Assembly (NCBI GenBank): GCA_944321955.1 | Contig: CALUNG010000005.1 | Span: 1-64,000, forward strand | From: an uncultured Alistipes sp. | GTDB taxonomy: Bacteria > Bacteroidota > Bacteroidia > Bacteroidales > Rikenellaceae | Direction of reading: 5' to 3' | DNA: 64,000 nucleotides | Shown here: positions 51,999-61,418 of the stretch, piece after piece | Position numbering within the stretch: the first letter of the stretch is position 1 | Layout: every line of letters starts with the position of its first letter | Notes under the pieces: generated by a model | Seen by the model: only the letters and a program-made list of their open reading frames with translations | Database searches by the model: none | Told to the model about the DNA's origin: nothing | Program-made: the position numbers and the translations under genes

Positions 51999-54900
51999 TT
52001 AGAACGTTATGTCGACACCGACCGAGAAGGTACGCGAGTAGGGATAGAGACAGTCGTCGCTGGCTCCGGTCACGGCCACTTCGGGGTCTACGGTCTTGCA
52101 GTACTTCTTCAGGGGCGACCAGTAGGCGAGGTTTTCGCCCGAGAGATAAATGCGGAGTTTCTCGATGCCGCGCTTGATCGGAAGCGTGTATCCGAGCGTT
52201 ATGTTCTTCAGGCGGAGGTACCGGGCATTCTGGAGATAGCGGTCGGTCTTGACGCCGAGGGCGCCGGTACCGTTTGCCTGATATGTACGGTGACGGGGGA
52301 AGTATGCGTTGCGGTTGTCTTCGGTCCATGTGTTCTCGGGGAAGTCCGAGGCGATGAACGATGTACGTGCATACTGGTACGTGTTCCAGAAGTATGCGCA
52401 GGTCTTTGCGGGCATCCAGTCGATCTGGCCCACGCCCTGGAAGAATATCGAGAAGTCGATGCCGTTCCATGAGAGGTGTCCGCGGAACGAGTAGGTGTAT
52501 CGCGGCAGTTCGTTGCCGATGATCTCCATGTCGCCGGGGTCGTCGACCGTACCGGCACCGTTGTTGACGGCCTTGTCGCCGTTCTTGTCGATGAAGCGCA
52601 CGTCACCGGCCATCAGTTTGTTGTATGGGGCGGCGCACTTGTAGACTTCGCCGTTGACGGCCGTATCGTTTATTTCGTTCTGGTATCTCGAGGCCTCTTC
52701 GTCGGTCTTGAAGAGTCCGGCCACGCGGTATCCCCAGATTTCGCCGAGGGTCATTCCCTCGTAGTAGTCCGAGATGAGTTTGTCGGGGTTGTTGTATTTG
52801 GTAATCGTGGTCTTGTAGTCGCCGAGCGAGGCGCTTACGCCGTAGGTCATGGGTTTGCCGCCCACGAGCTGCGAATCCTGCCACGAGAGCGATATCTCGT
52901 AACCTTTGGTACGGAGGTCTGCGGCGTTCGACTTGGGCGATGCGGCACCGTAGACGTCGGGCAGTGTCAGCGACGTGGTGAGCATGTTCTTGGTGTCGCG
53001 GATGTAGAAGTCGGCCGAGAGGTTGAGCCGGTTGTTGAAGAATCCGAGGTCGAAACCGAGGTTATACGTGATGACGGTCTCCCACGTCAGTCCATCGGTA
53101 ATGGGGGCCGATATCGAGGCGTAGTTGGCCTTGTTTATTCCGTCGAAGGTGTAGCTCATCTGGCCGGTCGAGATCTTGTCGAAGTAGTAGTAGTTCGATA
53201 CCTGCTGGTTTCCGAGCGATCCGTACGAGAATCTCACCTTGGCGTTGTTCCAGTAGCGGTTTATGACCGAATTTTTCCAGAATGGCTCTTCCGATATGCG
53301 CCAGCCGGCCGATGCCGAGGGGAAGAAGCCCCAGCGGCTGCCGGGAGCGAAGCGCGACGAACCGTCGTAGCGGCCCGACACTTCGAGCAGGTACTTGCCC
53401 TTGTAGTCGTAGTTTACGCGGGCGAAGAATCCGAGCGTACGGTAAGCCGAATTGGTCTCGATTGCACGTTCGATCTCGCCCTGGGCCATGTTGATGAATC
53501 CGAGGCTTTCGCTGAGCGAACCCTTCTGGCGCACCGACAGTGTCGACTGGCGGTAGTCCTCGAAGTTGCTTCCGAGCGTGGCGGCGAGGTTGTGGTCGCC
53601 CCACGAGTGGTCGTACTGGAAGTAAGCGTTTGCGACGTGGCCGTTGTAGTAGAAACGGTCCTCCTGATAGAAGTCGTAGATCGAGCCGTTGGTGAAGCTG
53701 CCGTTCGAGAGGCCGTTTCCGACATACATTCGCTGGTTGACGTTGTCGTAGGAGTTTGCGGTCGGGAGCGAGCGGTACGAACCCAGACGGTCGCGGCGGC
53801 GGTATGTGTAGTCGGCGATGAACTTGAGGTCCTTGTTCGGGGTGATGTCGAAAGTCAGGCGGTTCGACACGATCCAGTAGTTGTTCTTGCGGGCGTTGCG
53901 GTTACGGCCGTCCATGAAGACGCCGGCGCGGCCCGAACCGAGCGGCGAGGTGGCGTCGGCCATGAATCCCGGGACCATGTTGACGGTACCGTCGGGGTTG
54001 AACGGCACGTATGTCGGGGAGATGTTCTGGGTGACGTTCCAGAGGATACCCGACGACACGAGGCCTTCGGAACCGTCCTGTTCCCAGTAACCGCCGTAGG
54101 AGTAGTCCTGCGACTCGAGGCTGATGTTGCCCGAATAGGTGAGCCACTTGGTTACCTTGGCATTGACCTTCGAACGGAGCGAGTAGCTGTTGTAGGTATC
54201 GGCGGCTCCGCCGTTGAACATGCCTTCGCGGTAGAGGTAACGGCCGCTGACGTAGTAGTCGACCTTCTCGTTACCGCCCGATATCGAGACGTTGTGTTCG
54301 GTTTCGGAGCGGTGGCGCTTGAAGAAGTATCCGTACCAGTCGAAGTTGCCCAGATAGACGTATGTGTTCTTGCCGGTTTCATCCTTCACGACCCAGGGGC
54401 GGTCGGGATTTTCGGTCTTGTCGTTGCGGCGTTCGTAGAGCATGGCCATCTGTTCGTCGGTATATGTCCATGCGTTGTGTCCGCGATAGGCGTTGTAGAA
54501 CTCGTTGGTGAAGTTGATGTAGTCGTAACCCGAGGTCATGAAGTCGGTCGAGGTCGTGTTCCACGACACGCCGTAACGGCCCGTATAGTTGACCTTGAGT
54601 TTGCCTTCGGAACCGCTCTTGGTGGTTATGAGCACCACGCCGGCCGAGGCCTTGGCACCGTATATCGAGCAGGCCGAGGCATCCTTGAGGATCGAGACCG
54701 ATTCGATGTCGTTGGGGTTTACCTGGGCGAGGTCGGCCTCGACGCCGTCGACCAGCACGAGCGGGTCGCCGCTGTTGAGCGATACCGAACCGCGGATCGA
54801 TATCGAGTAGTTCTTGCCTTCGATCGAGCCGCTGCCCATCGTGAGCAGGAGCGAGGGGTCGGCACCCTGCAGGGCGCCTGCGGCATTCGTTACGGGACGG

Positions 54901-55574
54901 TTGTTGAGGTCCTTGCCGTCGATGACGCCTACGGCGCCCGTCACGTTGACCTTCTTCTGCGAGCCGTAACCCACCACCACGACTTCGTCGATGCCGGTGG
55001 CGGCTTCGCGCAGTATGACGTTCTGCGTCGAATATGTGGCCACGTTGACCTTTGCGTCGGTGAAGCCGATGAACGATACGGTCAGCACGGCCGGCAACTC
55101 GACGTTGTCCAGAACGAATTCGCCGTCGAGGTTCGTGGTGGTACCGATGAGCGTGCCGTCGACGGCCACCGTAGCGCCGTAGACGGGTTCACCCTTGATG
55201 TCCCTGACGACACCCTTTATTACGTGTTGCTGCTCCTTTTTGCGGTCGGGAGCCGCTGCGGCCTTGACTACCGAGACATTGCGGCCGTTGATGGTGTAGG
55301 CGACCTTCTGTCCGGCGAAGATCTTGTCGAGGACCTCTTCGATGGTTGCATCCTTGGCCGATACGTCCACCGTACGCATCATGTCGATGCCGTCGGACTG
55401 TATCACCACCGAGTAGTTCTCCTGTTGGTTCAGGGCGGCTACCGCCTCCTTGACCGTTACGCGGTGGAGCTGCAGGTTGATCTTCTGCGCCAGGCCGTTC
55501 AGCGGGAACAGCGTGGCCGCGGCGAAGAACAGCATTGCAACCGCCCGTAATGGCCGGTGTAAAGTTTTCTTCAT
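51999..55574 (-). CDS. SusC/RagA TonB-dependent transporter with STN signalling domain
   Basis: 1191 residues: signal peptide, an STN domain (about 30-100, INLQLHRVTVKEAVAALN) that talks to the anti-sigma factor, a carboxypeptidase-regulatory-like beta domain (about 115-205), the plug with VVVVGYGSQKKVNVTGAV and LVLVDGVEADLAQVNP, then a 22-strand barrel ending SVGVDITF. It imports an oligomer across the outer membrane with SusD. The STN domain and the adjacent FecR and ECF sigma genes show a trans-envelope signalling circuit. Confidence 0.98.
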   Translation of the reverse strand: MKKTLHRPLRAVAMLFFAAATLFPLNGLAQKINLQLHRVTVKEAVAALNQQENYSVVIQSDGIDMMRTVDVSAKDATIEEVLDKIFAGQKVAYTINGRNVSVVKAAAAPDRKKEQQHVIKGVVRDIKGEPVYGATVAVDGTLIGTTTNLDGEFVLDNVELPAVLTVSFIGFTDAKVNVATYSTQNVILREAATGIDEVVVVGYGSQKKVNVTGAVGVIDGKDLNNRPVTNAAGALQGADPSLLLTMGSGSIEGKNYSISIRGSVSLNSGDPLVLVDGVEADLAQVNPNDIESVSILKDASACSIYGAKASAGVVLITTKSGSEGKLKVNYTGRYGVSWNTTSTDFMTSGYDYINFTNEFYNAYRGHNAWTYTDEQMAMLYERRNDKTENPDRPWVVKDETGKNTYVYLGNFDWYGYFFKRHRSETEHNVSISGGNEKVDYYVSGRYLYREGMFNGGAADTYNSYSLRSKVNAKVTKWLTYSGNISLESQDYSYGGYWEQDGSEGLVSSGILWNVTQNISPTYVPFNPDGTVNMVPGFMADATSPLGSGRAGVFMDGRNRNARKNNYWIVSNRLTFDITPNKDLKFIADYTYRRRDRLGSYRSLPTANSYDNVNQRMYVGNGLSNGSFTNGSIYDFYQEDRFYYNGHVANAYFQYDHSWGDHNLAATLGSNFEDYRQSTLSVRQKGSLSESLGFINMAQGEIERAIETNSAYRTLGFFARVNYDYKGKYLLEVSGRYDGSSRFAPGSRWGFFPSASAGWRISEEPFWKNSVINRYWNNAKVRFSYGSLGNQQVSNYYYFDKISTGQMSYTFDGINKANYASISAPITDGLTWETVITYNLGFDLGFFNNRLNLSADFYIRDTKNMLTTSLTLPDVYGAASPKSNAADLRTKGYEISLSWQDSQLVGGKPMTYGVSASLGDYKTTITKYNNPDKLISDYYEGMTLGEIWGYRVAGLFKTDEEASRYQNEINDTAVNGEVYKCAAPYNKLMAGDVRFIDKNGDKAVNNGAGTVDDPGDMEIIGNELPRYTYSFRGHLSWNGIDFSIFFQGVGQIDWMPAKTCAYFWNTYQYARTSFIASDFPENTWTEDNRNAYFPRHRTYQANGTGALGVKTDRYLQNARYLRLKNITLGYTLPIKRGIEKLRIYLSGENLAYWSPLKKYCKTVDPEVAVTGASDDCLYPYSRTFSVGVDITF

Positions 55575-55622
55575 AGGTTTTAGGATTTAGTTAGTTTTTT
55601 TGGTTGTTGATGTTGTTACATG

Positions 55623-56609
55623 TTACTTTGAGCTTATGTATATCATGTCGTCGCGTTTGTCTATGCTTATCGAGCCGTTCATACGGAATGTCTCGAGCAC
55701 GTCGTCGAGCGAACGGTCCTTCGACAGGAAGACGTGGAACTTCATGGGCAGCAGTTCGGGGTCGGTTATCACGATCTGACGGTCGTACCGGCGGGCGAGT
55801 TGCTGGCAGATGCTTTCGAGCGACTCGTTGAAGAAGTAGATGCTGCCGTCGAGGGCCCACGAGTGGTAGTTTTCGGGTTTGAAGCGGTTGCGTTCGAGCG
55901 TTCCCGAGCGGCGGTCGAAGCGTACCATGTCGCTGGGTTTCATGACGATCTGCCCGCTGTATCTGGGACTGTCGATGTCGAAGCTGACGCTTCCTTCGAC
56001 CAGCATCAGCTCGATGTCGTCATCGTCGTCGTATGCCCTGAGCCCGAATTCCGTACCGAGTACCCTCACGTCGGCATCGGTCGTCGAGATAATGAACGGG
56101 TGTTTGGGGTCGTGCGCCACTTCGGCGTAGGCTTCGCCGTCGAGGAAAACCTTACGCTGGCTGCCCTGGAATGTTGCGGGGTATATGAGTCTCGTGCCGG
56201 CGCCGAGCCACAGACGCGTGCCGTCGGCCAGAACGATCTGCTGCCGTTCGCCGCACGGTACCGACATCTGCAGCCATTCGGGTTGCGACGTGCGCACGTC
56301 GCGCACGTACAACAGCGAGAGTGCCACTGTTATGAGCGGAGCGATTATGGCGGCGGCTATTGCCCACTTCAAGGCGGCCGGAATGCGTATTCCGACGCGT
56401 TTTTCGCCGAAGAGACGTTCGTGCGTACGGCGCAGGGCCTGTTCCGTGGTTTCGGAGAAGCTGTCGGTCCGTTCCCACATTTCGGCGAGAGCCTCGTTTT
56501 TCTCGCGGGCATCGATTGGCGACGAGAGCCAGCGCGTAAAGAGCTTGCGTATGCGCAGCGGTTGGTCGTTGCGCGCGAAGGAGTCGATTATGCGTTTCTG
56601 TTTGGACAT
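55623..56609 (-). CDS. FecR-family anti-sigma factor
   Basis: 328 residues: a cytoplasmic N-terminal part (about 1-88), one membrane helix (about 90-113), then the periplasmic FecR domain (LADGTRLWLGAGTRLIYP, FLDGEAYAEVAHD) and a C-terminal DUF4974-like STN-interacting domain (about 255-325). It holds the ECF sigma factor until the STN domain of the neighbouring SusC signals substrate. 48 bases ahead of susC on the same strand. Confidence 0.96.
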   Translation of the reverse strand: MSKQKRIIDSFARNDQPLRIRKLFTRWLSSPIDAREKNEALAEMWERTDSFSETTEQALRRTHERLFGEKRVGIRIPAALKWAIAAAIIAPLITVALSLLYVRDVRTSQPEWLQMSVPCGERQQIVLADGTRLWLGAGTRLIYPATFQGSQRKVFLDGEAYAEVAHDPKHPFIISTTDADVRVLGTEFGLRAYDDDDDIELMLVEGSVSFDIDSPRYSGQIVMKPSDMVRFDRRSGTLERNRFKPENYHSWALDGSIYFFNESLESICQQLARRYDRQIVITDPELLPMKFHVFLSKDRSLDDVLETFRMNGSISIDKRDDMIYISSK

Positions 56610-56756
56610 GGTTGCAGACGTCTTTTACTTATAAGACGTAAAAAACGGCGTCTGCACCCAAGCGGTTTCGGAAATTTTTACGAATGTGGGGGTGATTTGC
56701 GGCTTCCCGTGTGATTTTTTGAGATATTTTTTGGGGTGGGTGGGTAATCGACGCTT

Positions 56757-57075
56757 TGTCGATATGATTTTTTGCGTATGGCCGGGCCGCTTTTTATCGT
56801 GCCCGTTTTTTTTCGCCGGGCCGGATCACCCTCTTTATTGGCCGCACGCACCCCGACATGGCCGTGTCGCATCCTTGAGTTACCGGAGCGCCCCGACATT
56901 TGGCCGCTCCTTGCCGCACCTTTTTTCGCCGGGCCGGGCTGCTCTTGTTGCTCCTGTTTTTCGCCGGGCCGCTCTCTTTATTTATTGTCTGCCCCTCCCG
57001 ACATGCCGTTTGGATATTGGGAATTGTCCGCGCCCCGACGAGCCGTTTGGATATTGGGAATGCTGTAATTGCCTC
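56757..57075. repeat. Degenerate GC-rich repeats between sigma and anti-sigma genes
   Basis: The 495-base gap has no gene. It contains a T-rich stretch followed by CGCCGGGCCG three times (near 56813, 56926 and 56963) and GCCGTTTGGATATTGGGAAT twice (near 57004 and 57041). The sigma and fecR genes are usually closer, so the repeats probably inflated the gap. Confidence 0.7.
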
Positions 57076-57104
57076 CTTGAATTGCCGCTTGTGTGGCCCG
57101 GGGG

Positions 57105-57659
57105 CTATTGTATCAGAAAAAAGATCGCTATGGCACCGAGAATCTTTTGCAGGTCGTGCGTGGCCAGATTGATCTGGTTTTCGACGGTTTTTTTGGAGAT
57201 GCCGAGGCGTTTGGCTATCTCGTCGTTCGTGAATCCCTCGAAACGGCTCATCGAGAAGATCATCCGGCGCCGTTCGGGGAAGTTGTCCACGGCCATCCTT
57301 ATTATCAGCTCCTTTTCGATGGCGAAGTACCGTTCGTCGGTAAGTTCGCCTGCGGGTTCGTCCGAATATTCGAGCGGTACGTTGAACGTATGTATGCGCC
57401 TCATGTGGTCGATGGCCGTATTGCGGGCGATGGTGTAGATATAGCTGTTGAGCGAATGCACTTCGCTGAGTGCGTGCCTCGAGTTCCAGAGGTTGATGAA
57501 TACCTCCTGTGCGAGATCTTCGGCAACGGATTGCGATTTTATGAGGGCCCTGATGAAGTTGCTCACACGACCGTAGTAGAGACGGAAAACATCATCGAAA
57601 GCCTTGTGGTTTCCGCGGCTGATCTGTTCGGCGAGTCTGTCGTTGGAGCGGTTCATCAT
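57105..57659 (-). CDS. ECF-type RNA polymerase sigma factor
   Basis: 184 residues with region 2 (FRLYYGRVSNFIRAL, AEDLAQEVFINLWNSR, NSYIYTIARNTAIDHMRR) and region 4 (RRRMIFSMSRFEGFTNDEIAKRLGIS, TVENQIN), the short two-domain form of ECF sigma-70 proteins. It is expected to drive the SusCD locus when released by the FecR protein. Start at ATG 57659; the next codon is also Met. It has its own housekeeping promoter. Confidence 0.95.
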   Translation of the reverse strand: MMNRSNDRLAEQISRGNHKAFDDVFRLYYGRVSNFIRALIKSQSVAEDLAQEVFINLWNSRHALSEVHSLNSYIYTIARNTAIDHMRRIHTFNVPLEYSDEPAGELTDERYFAIEKELIIRMAVDNFPERRRMIFSMSRFEGFTNDEIAKRLGISKKTVENQINLATHDLQKILGAIAIFFLIQ

Positions 57660-57696
57660 GGTTCGGGCTGGAGGCGGCAAGGGGCCGTTTCCCGAA

Positions 57697-57727
57697 CAAA
57701 TATAGCGATAAGTTGGGGCATTTCCAA
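57697..57727 (-). promoter_or_regulatory. Housekeeping promoter of the ECF sigma gene
   Basis: On the minus strand TTG (57727-57725), 20 bases, then TATATTTG (57704-57697). It gives a leader of about 30 bases, so the regulator pair can be present before induction. Confidence 0.8.
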
Positions 57728-58011
57728 CCGCTTAACTCTTTTTTCACATAAAAGAAACGGCCGCACGGCTTGTGTCGCCATGCGGCCGCATATTTTCGAT
57801 GTTGCGGATTTTCAGAGAATTACGTACGGATTACCTGTTTGCGGACAGAAGACCTGGCGGTGTCCGGCGCCAGCAACGTGTTTGTCTCCTTTGCGGGTCG
57901 GCCATTTCATCACGGGTCGGCTATCACTCTCCGGTCGCCCCACTATCAGCCGGCCCCTCTCTTTTTCAAGCCGGCCATCTTTACTGTCGGCGGCCTCGAT
58001 CTCTTCTCTAA

Positions 58012-58195
58012 GCCCCCTCCTCAGATTGGCTCCCTCCTCAGATTGGCTCCCTCCTCAGATTGGCTCCCTCCTCAGGTTGGCCCCTCTCTCTCGGTCCGGC
58101 CCCCTCTTTTCAGTCCGGCCCCTCTCTCGGTCCGGCCCCTCTCTCAGTCCGGCCCCTCTCTCAGTCCGGCCCCCCCTCCCTCAGGTTGGGCCCCG
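58012..58195. repeat. 17-base pyrimidine-rich minisatellite
   Basis: Unit CTCAGATTGGCTCCCTC occurs three times exactly from 58020, then a variant, then about six units of a CGGTCCGGCCCCTCTCT type. It ends four bases from the stop of the DeoR-type gene. From 57730 to 58010 no gene or clear element is visible. Confidence 0.85.
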
Positions 58196-58198
58196 GGG

Positions 58199-58975
58199 TT
58201 ATTCGGCAATGATAAGTTCGACGCCGGCCTCCTCGACAAGCTTGCGCATCTGGGGTGCTATGCCCTTGTCGGTGATGATCACGTCGACATCCTCGAGCGA
58301 GTTGATGCGTCCGAAGCCGTGTTGTCCGAACTTCGAGGAGTCGGCCAGCACTACGGTTTTCGAGGCCACGTCCATCATCTTGCGCGAGAGCAGCGCCTCC
58401 TCTATGGTCGAGGTTGTGATGCCGTAGTCGGGGTCTATGCCGTCGACGCCGAGGAAGAATTTGGAGCATACCATGTCGGTCAAAGCGCTTGCGGCTCCTT
58501 CGCCGAGCGTAGCGCATGATTTCTTGTGTACCTTTCCGCCGAGCTGTTCCACGCGTACATGATCGAGTTCGTTGAGCAGCACCGATACCTTGAGAAACGG
58601 GGTCACCACGTTAAGCGAGCGTTGCGGCTGATTGTTGTGAATCTCTTCGGCGAGGGCGTAGGTTGTGGAACCTGCCGAGAACATGATCGAATCGTTGTCC
58701 TCGATCATTGCGGCGGCACGTTTTGCTATCAGCATTTTGGCTTCGCGGTTGAGGCTGCTCTTGAGGTTCAGGTCGCGGTCGGCCACATGCGGGTTTGCGG
58801 GACGTGCGCTGCCGTGAACCTTGTACAGCAGGCCGCGACTCTCGAGAATCTTAACGTCCTTTCGTATCGTGACCTTGGTGACTTTGAGTTCGTCAGCCAC
58901 GTCGGCGATGCGGATGAAGCCGTATTTTTCGAGACTGTCGAGGATGTACTTGTGTCTTTCGGCGATGCTTAACAT
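58199..58975 (-). CDS. DeoR-family transcriptional regulator
   Basis: 258 residues: N-terminal DeoR helix-turn-helix (about 4-58, IADVADELKVTKVTIRKDVKIL) and a sugar-phosphate-sensing domain (about 75-230) with FSAGSTTYALAEEI, GGKVHKKSCATLG and FLGVDGIDPDYGITT, the last being the phosphosugar-site segment. It likely represses a sugar or nucleoside catabolic gene set; no such genes are adjacent, so the target is unknown. Confidence 0.93.
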   Translation of the reverse strand: MLSIAERHKYILDSLEKYGFIRIADVADELKVTKVTIRKDVKILESRGLLYKVHGSARPANPHVADRDLNLKSSLNREAKMLIAKRAAAMIEDNDSIMFSAGSTTYALAEEIHNNQPQRSLNVVTPFLKVSVLLNELDHVRVEQLGGKVHKKSCATLGEGAASALTDMVCSKFFLGVDGIDPDYGITTSTIEEALLSRKMMDVASKTVVLADSSKFGQHGFGRINSLEDVDVIITDKGIAPQMRKLVEEAGVELIIAE

Positions 58976-59000
58976 ATGGATGCGTTTGATTTTATATTAT

Positions 59001-59031
59001 CAAATATAGGATTTATTTTCTGTTTTTCAAA
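59001..59031 (-). promoter_or_regulatory. Promoter of the DeoR-type gene
   Basis: On the minus strand TTTG (59031-59028), 19 bases, then TATATTTG (59008-59001), 26 bases before the ATG. Good consensus match. The rest of the gap up to the CorA gene shows nothing notable. Confidence 0.78.
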
Positions 59032-59224
59032 ACATTGACGCGATTATTTATTTTGCCGTAATGATTTCGGGACGCGTTGGACCGACAATCCGTAACGTTC
59101 CAACGTCTCGCAGAGGGAATATTGCATTTCTGTTCGGCCGGAAAGATGTCGCTTTCGCCGTCCGGACTCTCTCCGGCGGTATGGGTGCAGCTGCAAAATG
59201 GTTTCCGGCGGCCGGGCATCGGCA

Positions 59225-60208
59225 TCAGAGCCACTTCTTGAACTTGAAGTACCAGATCGTGAGGCCCGAACAGAAGATCATCAGGGTGATTGCGAGGATA
59301 TAGCCTGCCGGTATGACGGTGCCGTTCGAGAGGGTTACGACCCAGTCGAGTTCGGGTATCGTGTTGAAGTTCATGCCGTAGATACTTGCGATGAGTGTTG
59401 CGGGCATGAATACCACGGCGGCCACCGAGAAGATCTTGACGATTTCGTTCTGTTCGATGTTGATGAGTCCGAGGGCTGCATCCTGAATGTAGTCCAGACG
59501 CTGGAAACTGAAGTCGGCGTGGTTGATGAGCGAATTGACGTCCTTGATCATCAGCTGCAGGCGGGGGTAAATATCGTTCGGGAACCGTTCGCTGCGGAGT
59601 ATGCCGGAGAGGACTCTCTGGCGGTCGAAGATGTTCTCGCGCAGCAACATGGTGCTCTCCTGCAGGGCGTTTATGCGGTGGATGACCTGTTTGTCGATGG
59701 AGTCTTCGGAGTTTATGTCCTTGCTGAGCGACGAGACCTGTTTGGAGACCATCTCGACGAGGTCGGCATCGAAGTCGATTCTCACCTCGAGCAGCGATAT
59801 GAATATGTGATAACCGGTCGAATAGCTTCGGTAGTTCATCTGCAGGCGTTTTTCGGCTTCGCGGAACGTACGGAACTCGGCGTTGCGCACCGACACGAGC
59901 ACACCTTCGTTCGAGATGATGAACGAGACGGGTTCGACCACGAAGCTGTCGCCCGTGGGCACGAAGAAGTTGGAGTTCGAGATGATGGCGTTTTCGGTTT
60001 CGGAGTATTTCGACGTCGACTCGATCTCTTCGACCTGTTGTTTGGTCTGGAGGCTTATCTCCATGAAGTTTTCGACGGCTTTCTGTTCCTTGATCGATGG
60101 CGAGATCATGTCGATCCACAGAATGTCGTCATAGCCGAGATCTTCGAAGAGGTCGACGTCGGCGTTACGGATGATCTTGTTGTATTGCTTGAGGTAAATG
60201 GTAATCAT
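59225..60208 (-). CDS. corA: CorA-family magnesium/cobalt transporter
   Basis: 327 residues: a large cytoplasmic alpha/beta funnel domain (1-260) with a long coiled-coil helix, then two C-terminal membrane helices. The selectivity motif YGMNF is at the end of the first helix, and a basic KFKKWL tail ends the second. It forms pentameric channels for Mg2+ (or Co2+/Ni2+). Monocistronic in appearance. Confidence 0.95.
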   Translation of the reverse strand: MITIYLKQYNKIIRNADVDLFEDLGYDDILWIDMISPSIKEQKAVENFMEISLQTKQQVEEIESTSKYSETENAIISNSNFFVPTGDSFVVEPVSFIISNEGVLVSVRNAEFRTFREAEKRLQMNYRSYSTGYHIFISLLEVRIDFDADLVEMVSKQVSSLSKDINSEDSIDKQVIHRINALQESTMLLRENIFDRQRVLSGILRSERFPNDIYPRLQLMIKDVNSLINHADFSFQRLDYIQDAALGLINIEQNEIVKIFSVAAVVFMPATLIASIYGMNFNTIPELDWVVTLSNGTVIPAGYILAITLMIFCSGLTIWYFKFKKWL

Positions 60209-60323
60209 GCTTGCACCCTCCCTTTAACTGTGATGTATCATTCGGTGATTTTCGGCACCTGTGTGCGGTGCGTCAGGGGTGTAGCCTGCGGGCTCTTCGT
60301 CGCGCGGGTTACCGGTGCTCTCT

Positions 60324-61097
60324 TCAACCCGGGTTGGCTCTGGGTTCGACCTTTATGCCGGAGTTCCAGAACTTCTGCAGGGCTTTGTGTTTCTGTTCGT
60401 CGAACAGATAGTCTATGTTACGTGTAAGATATTCGTAGGCGTTGTACGGTTTTTTGTCGAAGCCGTTTTCGACTATTGCCTCGTAGATATGCTCGACGCC
60501 GAAGGTCAGGGCCTGTTCGAGGGCGTCGGTGACGGCATAGGGAGTACCCTTGCGTGCCACCCACAGGGCGAAGCAGAAAGGCAGTTTTGTCAGGCCCTGC
60601 CATGCTTCGGCCAGGTCGTAGCTGAAACGGAATTCGCTTTCGTGGTCGAATACCTTGTCGCCGATAAGCAGGAAAGCGTCACCGGGACGGGCATCGCGTG
60701 CGAGGTTGTCGTACGAGTCGAGCGAGTACCATTCCGGGTCGATTTTCCAGAGGTTTTTGGCCAGATAACCTGTGAGCTGCACCGAGGTGCGTGAATGTGC
60801 ATCGAGGAATACGCGCTTGATTTCGCTGACGGGCGAATCGCTCATGAGTTCGACCGTACGGACCGAACTGGTGGCTCCGATGCAGTAGTCGGTGACGATC
60901 TGTGTGGCCTTGAGTTGGGGAACGACGGCCGCCGGGAGCAGTGCTATGTCGGCATTTCCGGCGATGAAGTTTGCTGCGCAGTCTGCGGGCGGGCACAACT
61001 GCAGTTCGGCACTGAAGTTACCTTCGTGCCGGATACCATAGATGAACGGTATCGTATTGAGATACGATACTGCCGTTATTTTCGGGTTTACAGCCAT
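60324..61097 (-). CDS. mqnA: Chorismate dehydratase, futalosine menaquinone pathway
   Basis: 257 residues of the MqnA/MqnD periplasmic-binding-like family: SYLNTIPFIYG near the N terminus, then GNADIALLPAAVVPQL and DAHSRTSVQL, all typical of MqnA, which makes 3-enolpyruvylbenzoate from chorismate. MqnD is a paralogue, but the N-terminal SYLNT.PF.YG pattern favours MqnA. This shows that the organism uses the futalosine route rather than the Men route. Confidence 0.92.
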   Translation of the reverse strand: MAVNPKITAVSYLNTIPFIYGIRHEGNFSAELQLCPPADCAANFIAGNADIALLPAAVVPQLKATQIVTDYCIGATSSVRTVELMSDSPVSEIKRVFLDAHSRTSVQLTGYLAKNLWKIDPEWYSLDSYDNLARDARPGDAFLLIGDKVFDHESEFRFSYDLAEAWQGLTKLPFCFALWVARKGTPYAVTDALEQALTFGVEHIYEAIVENGFDKKPYNAYEYLTRNIDYLFDEQKHKALQKFWNSGIKVEPRANPG

Positions 61098-61133
61098 CGT
61101 CCATGGTTTTAGCGTCGATTAAAAATTCGTACA

Positions 61134-61165
61134 CAAAAATAGTCAATTTTTCGGAATGCGTCAAA
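61134..61165 (-). promoter_or_regulatory. Promoter of mqnA
   Basis: On the minus strand TTTG (61165-61162), 20 bases, then TATTTTTG (61141-61134), 37 bases before the ATG. Full consensus. Confidence 0.8.
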
Positions 61166-61335
61166 AACGTCATTGTTTTTTTAATTTTCGTCATTGCCGG
61201 TGCCTGTTTCCGGTGTTTATGGAGGGGTTTGGGCCTCATGTTTGCTCAAAAAATGGCAGTGACCGGAACGTGCGTCATGCGCCGGTTGCGTCGCCGCATC
61301 CACAATCAAAGCCATTCGTGCCAGAGCATGAAAAA

Positions 61336-61365
61336 CGGGTCTCTTCCCGAAAAGGAAGGGACCCG
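61336..61365 (-). terminator. Terminator after the DUF6562-like gene
   Basis: Stem CGGGTC-CTTCC / GGAAG-GACCCG with a short loop; on the minus strand T5 follows. It is 54 bases downstream of the stop at 61419. Confidence 0.8.
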
Positions 61366-61418
61366 CAGGTCATAACGCGTAGTCGCCAGCCGGTCGTTGT
61401 GGCCGGACGGCGGACGGA

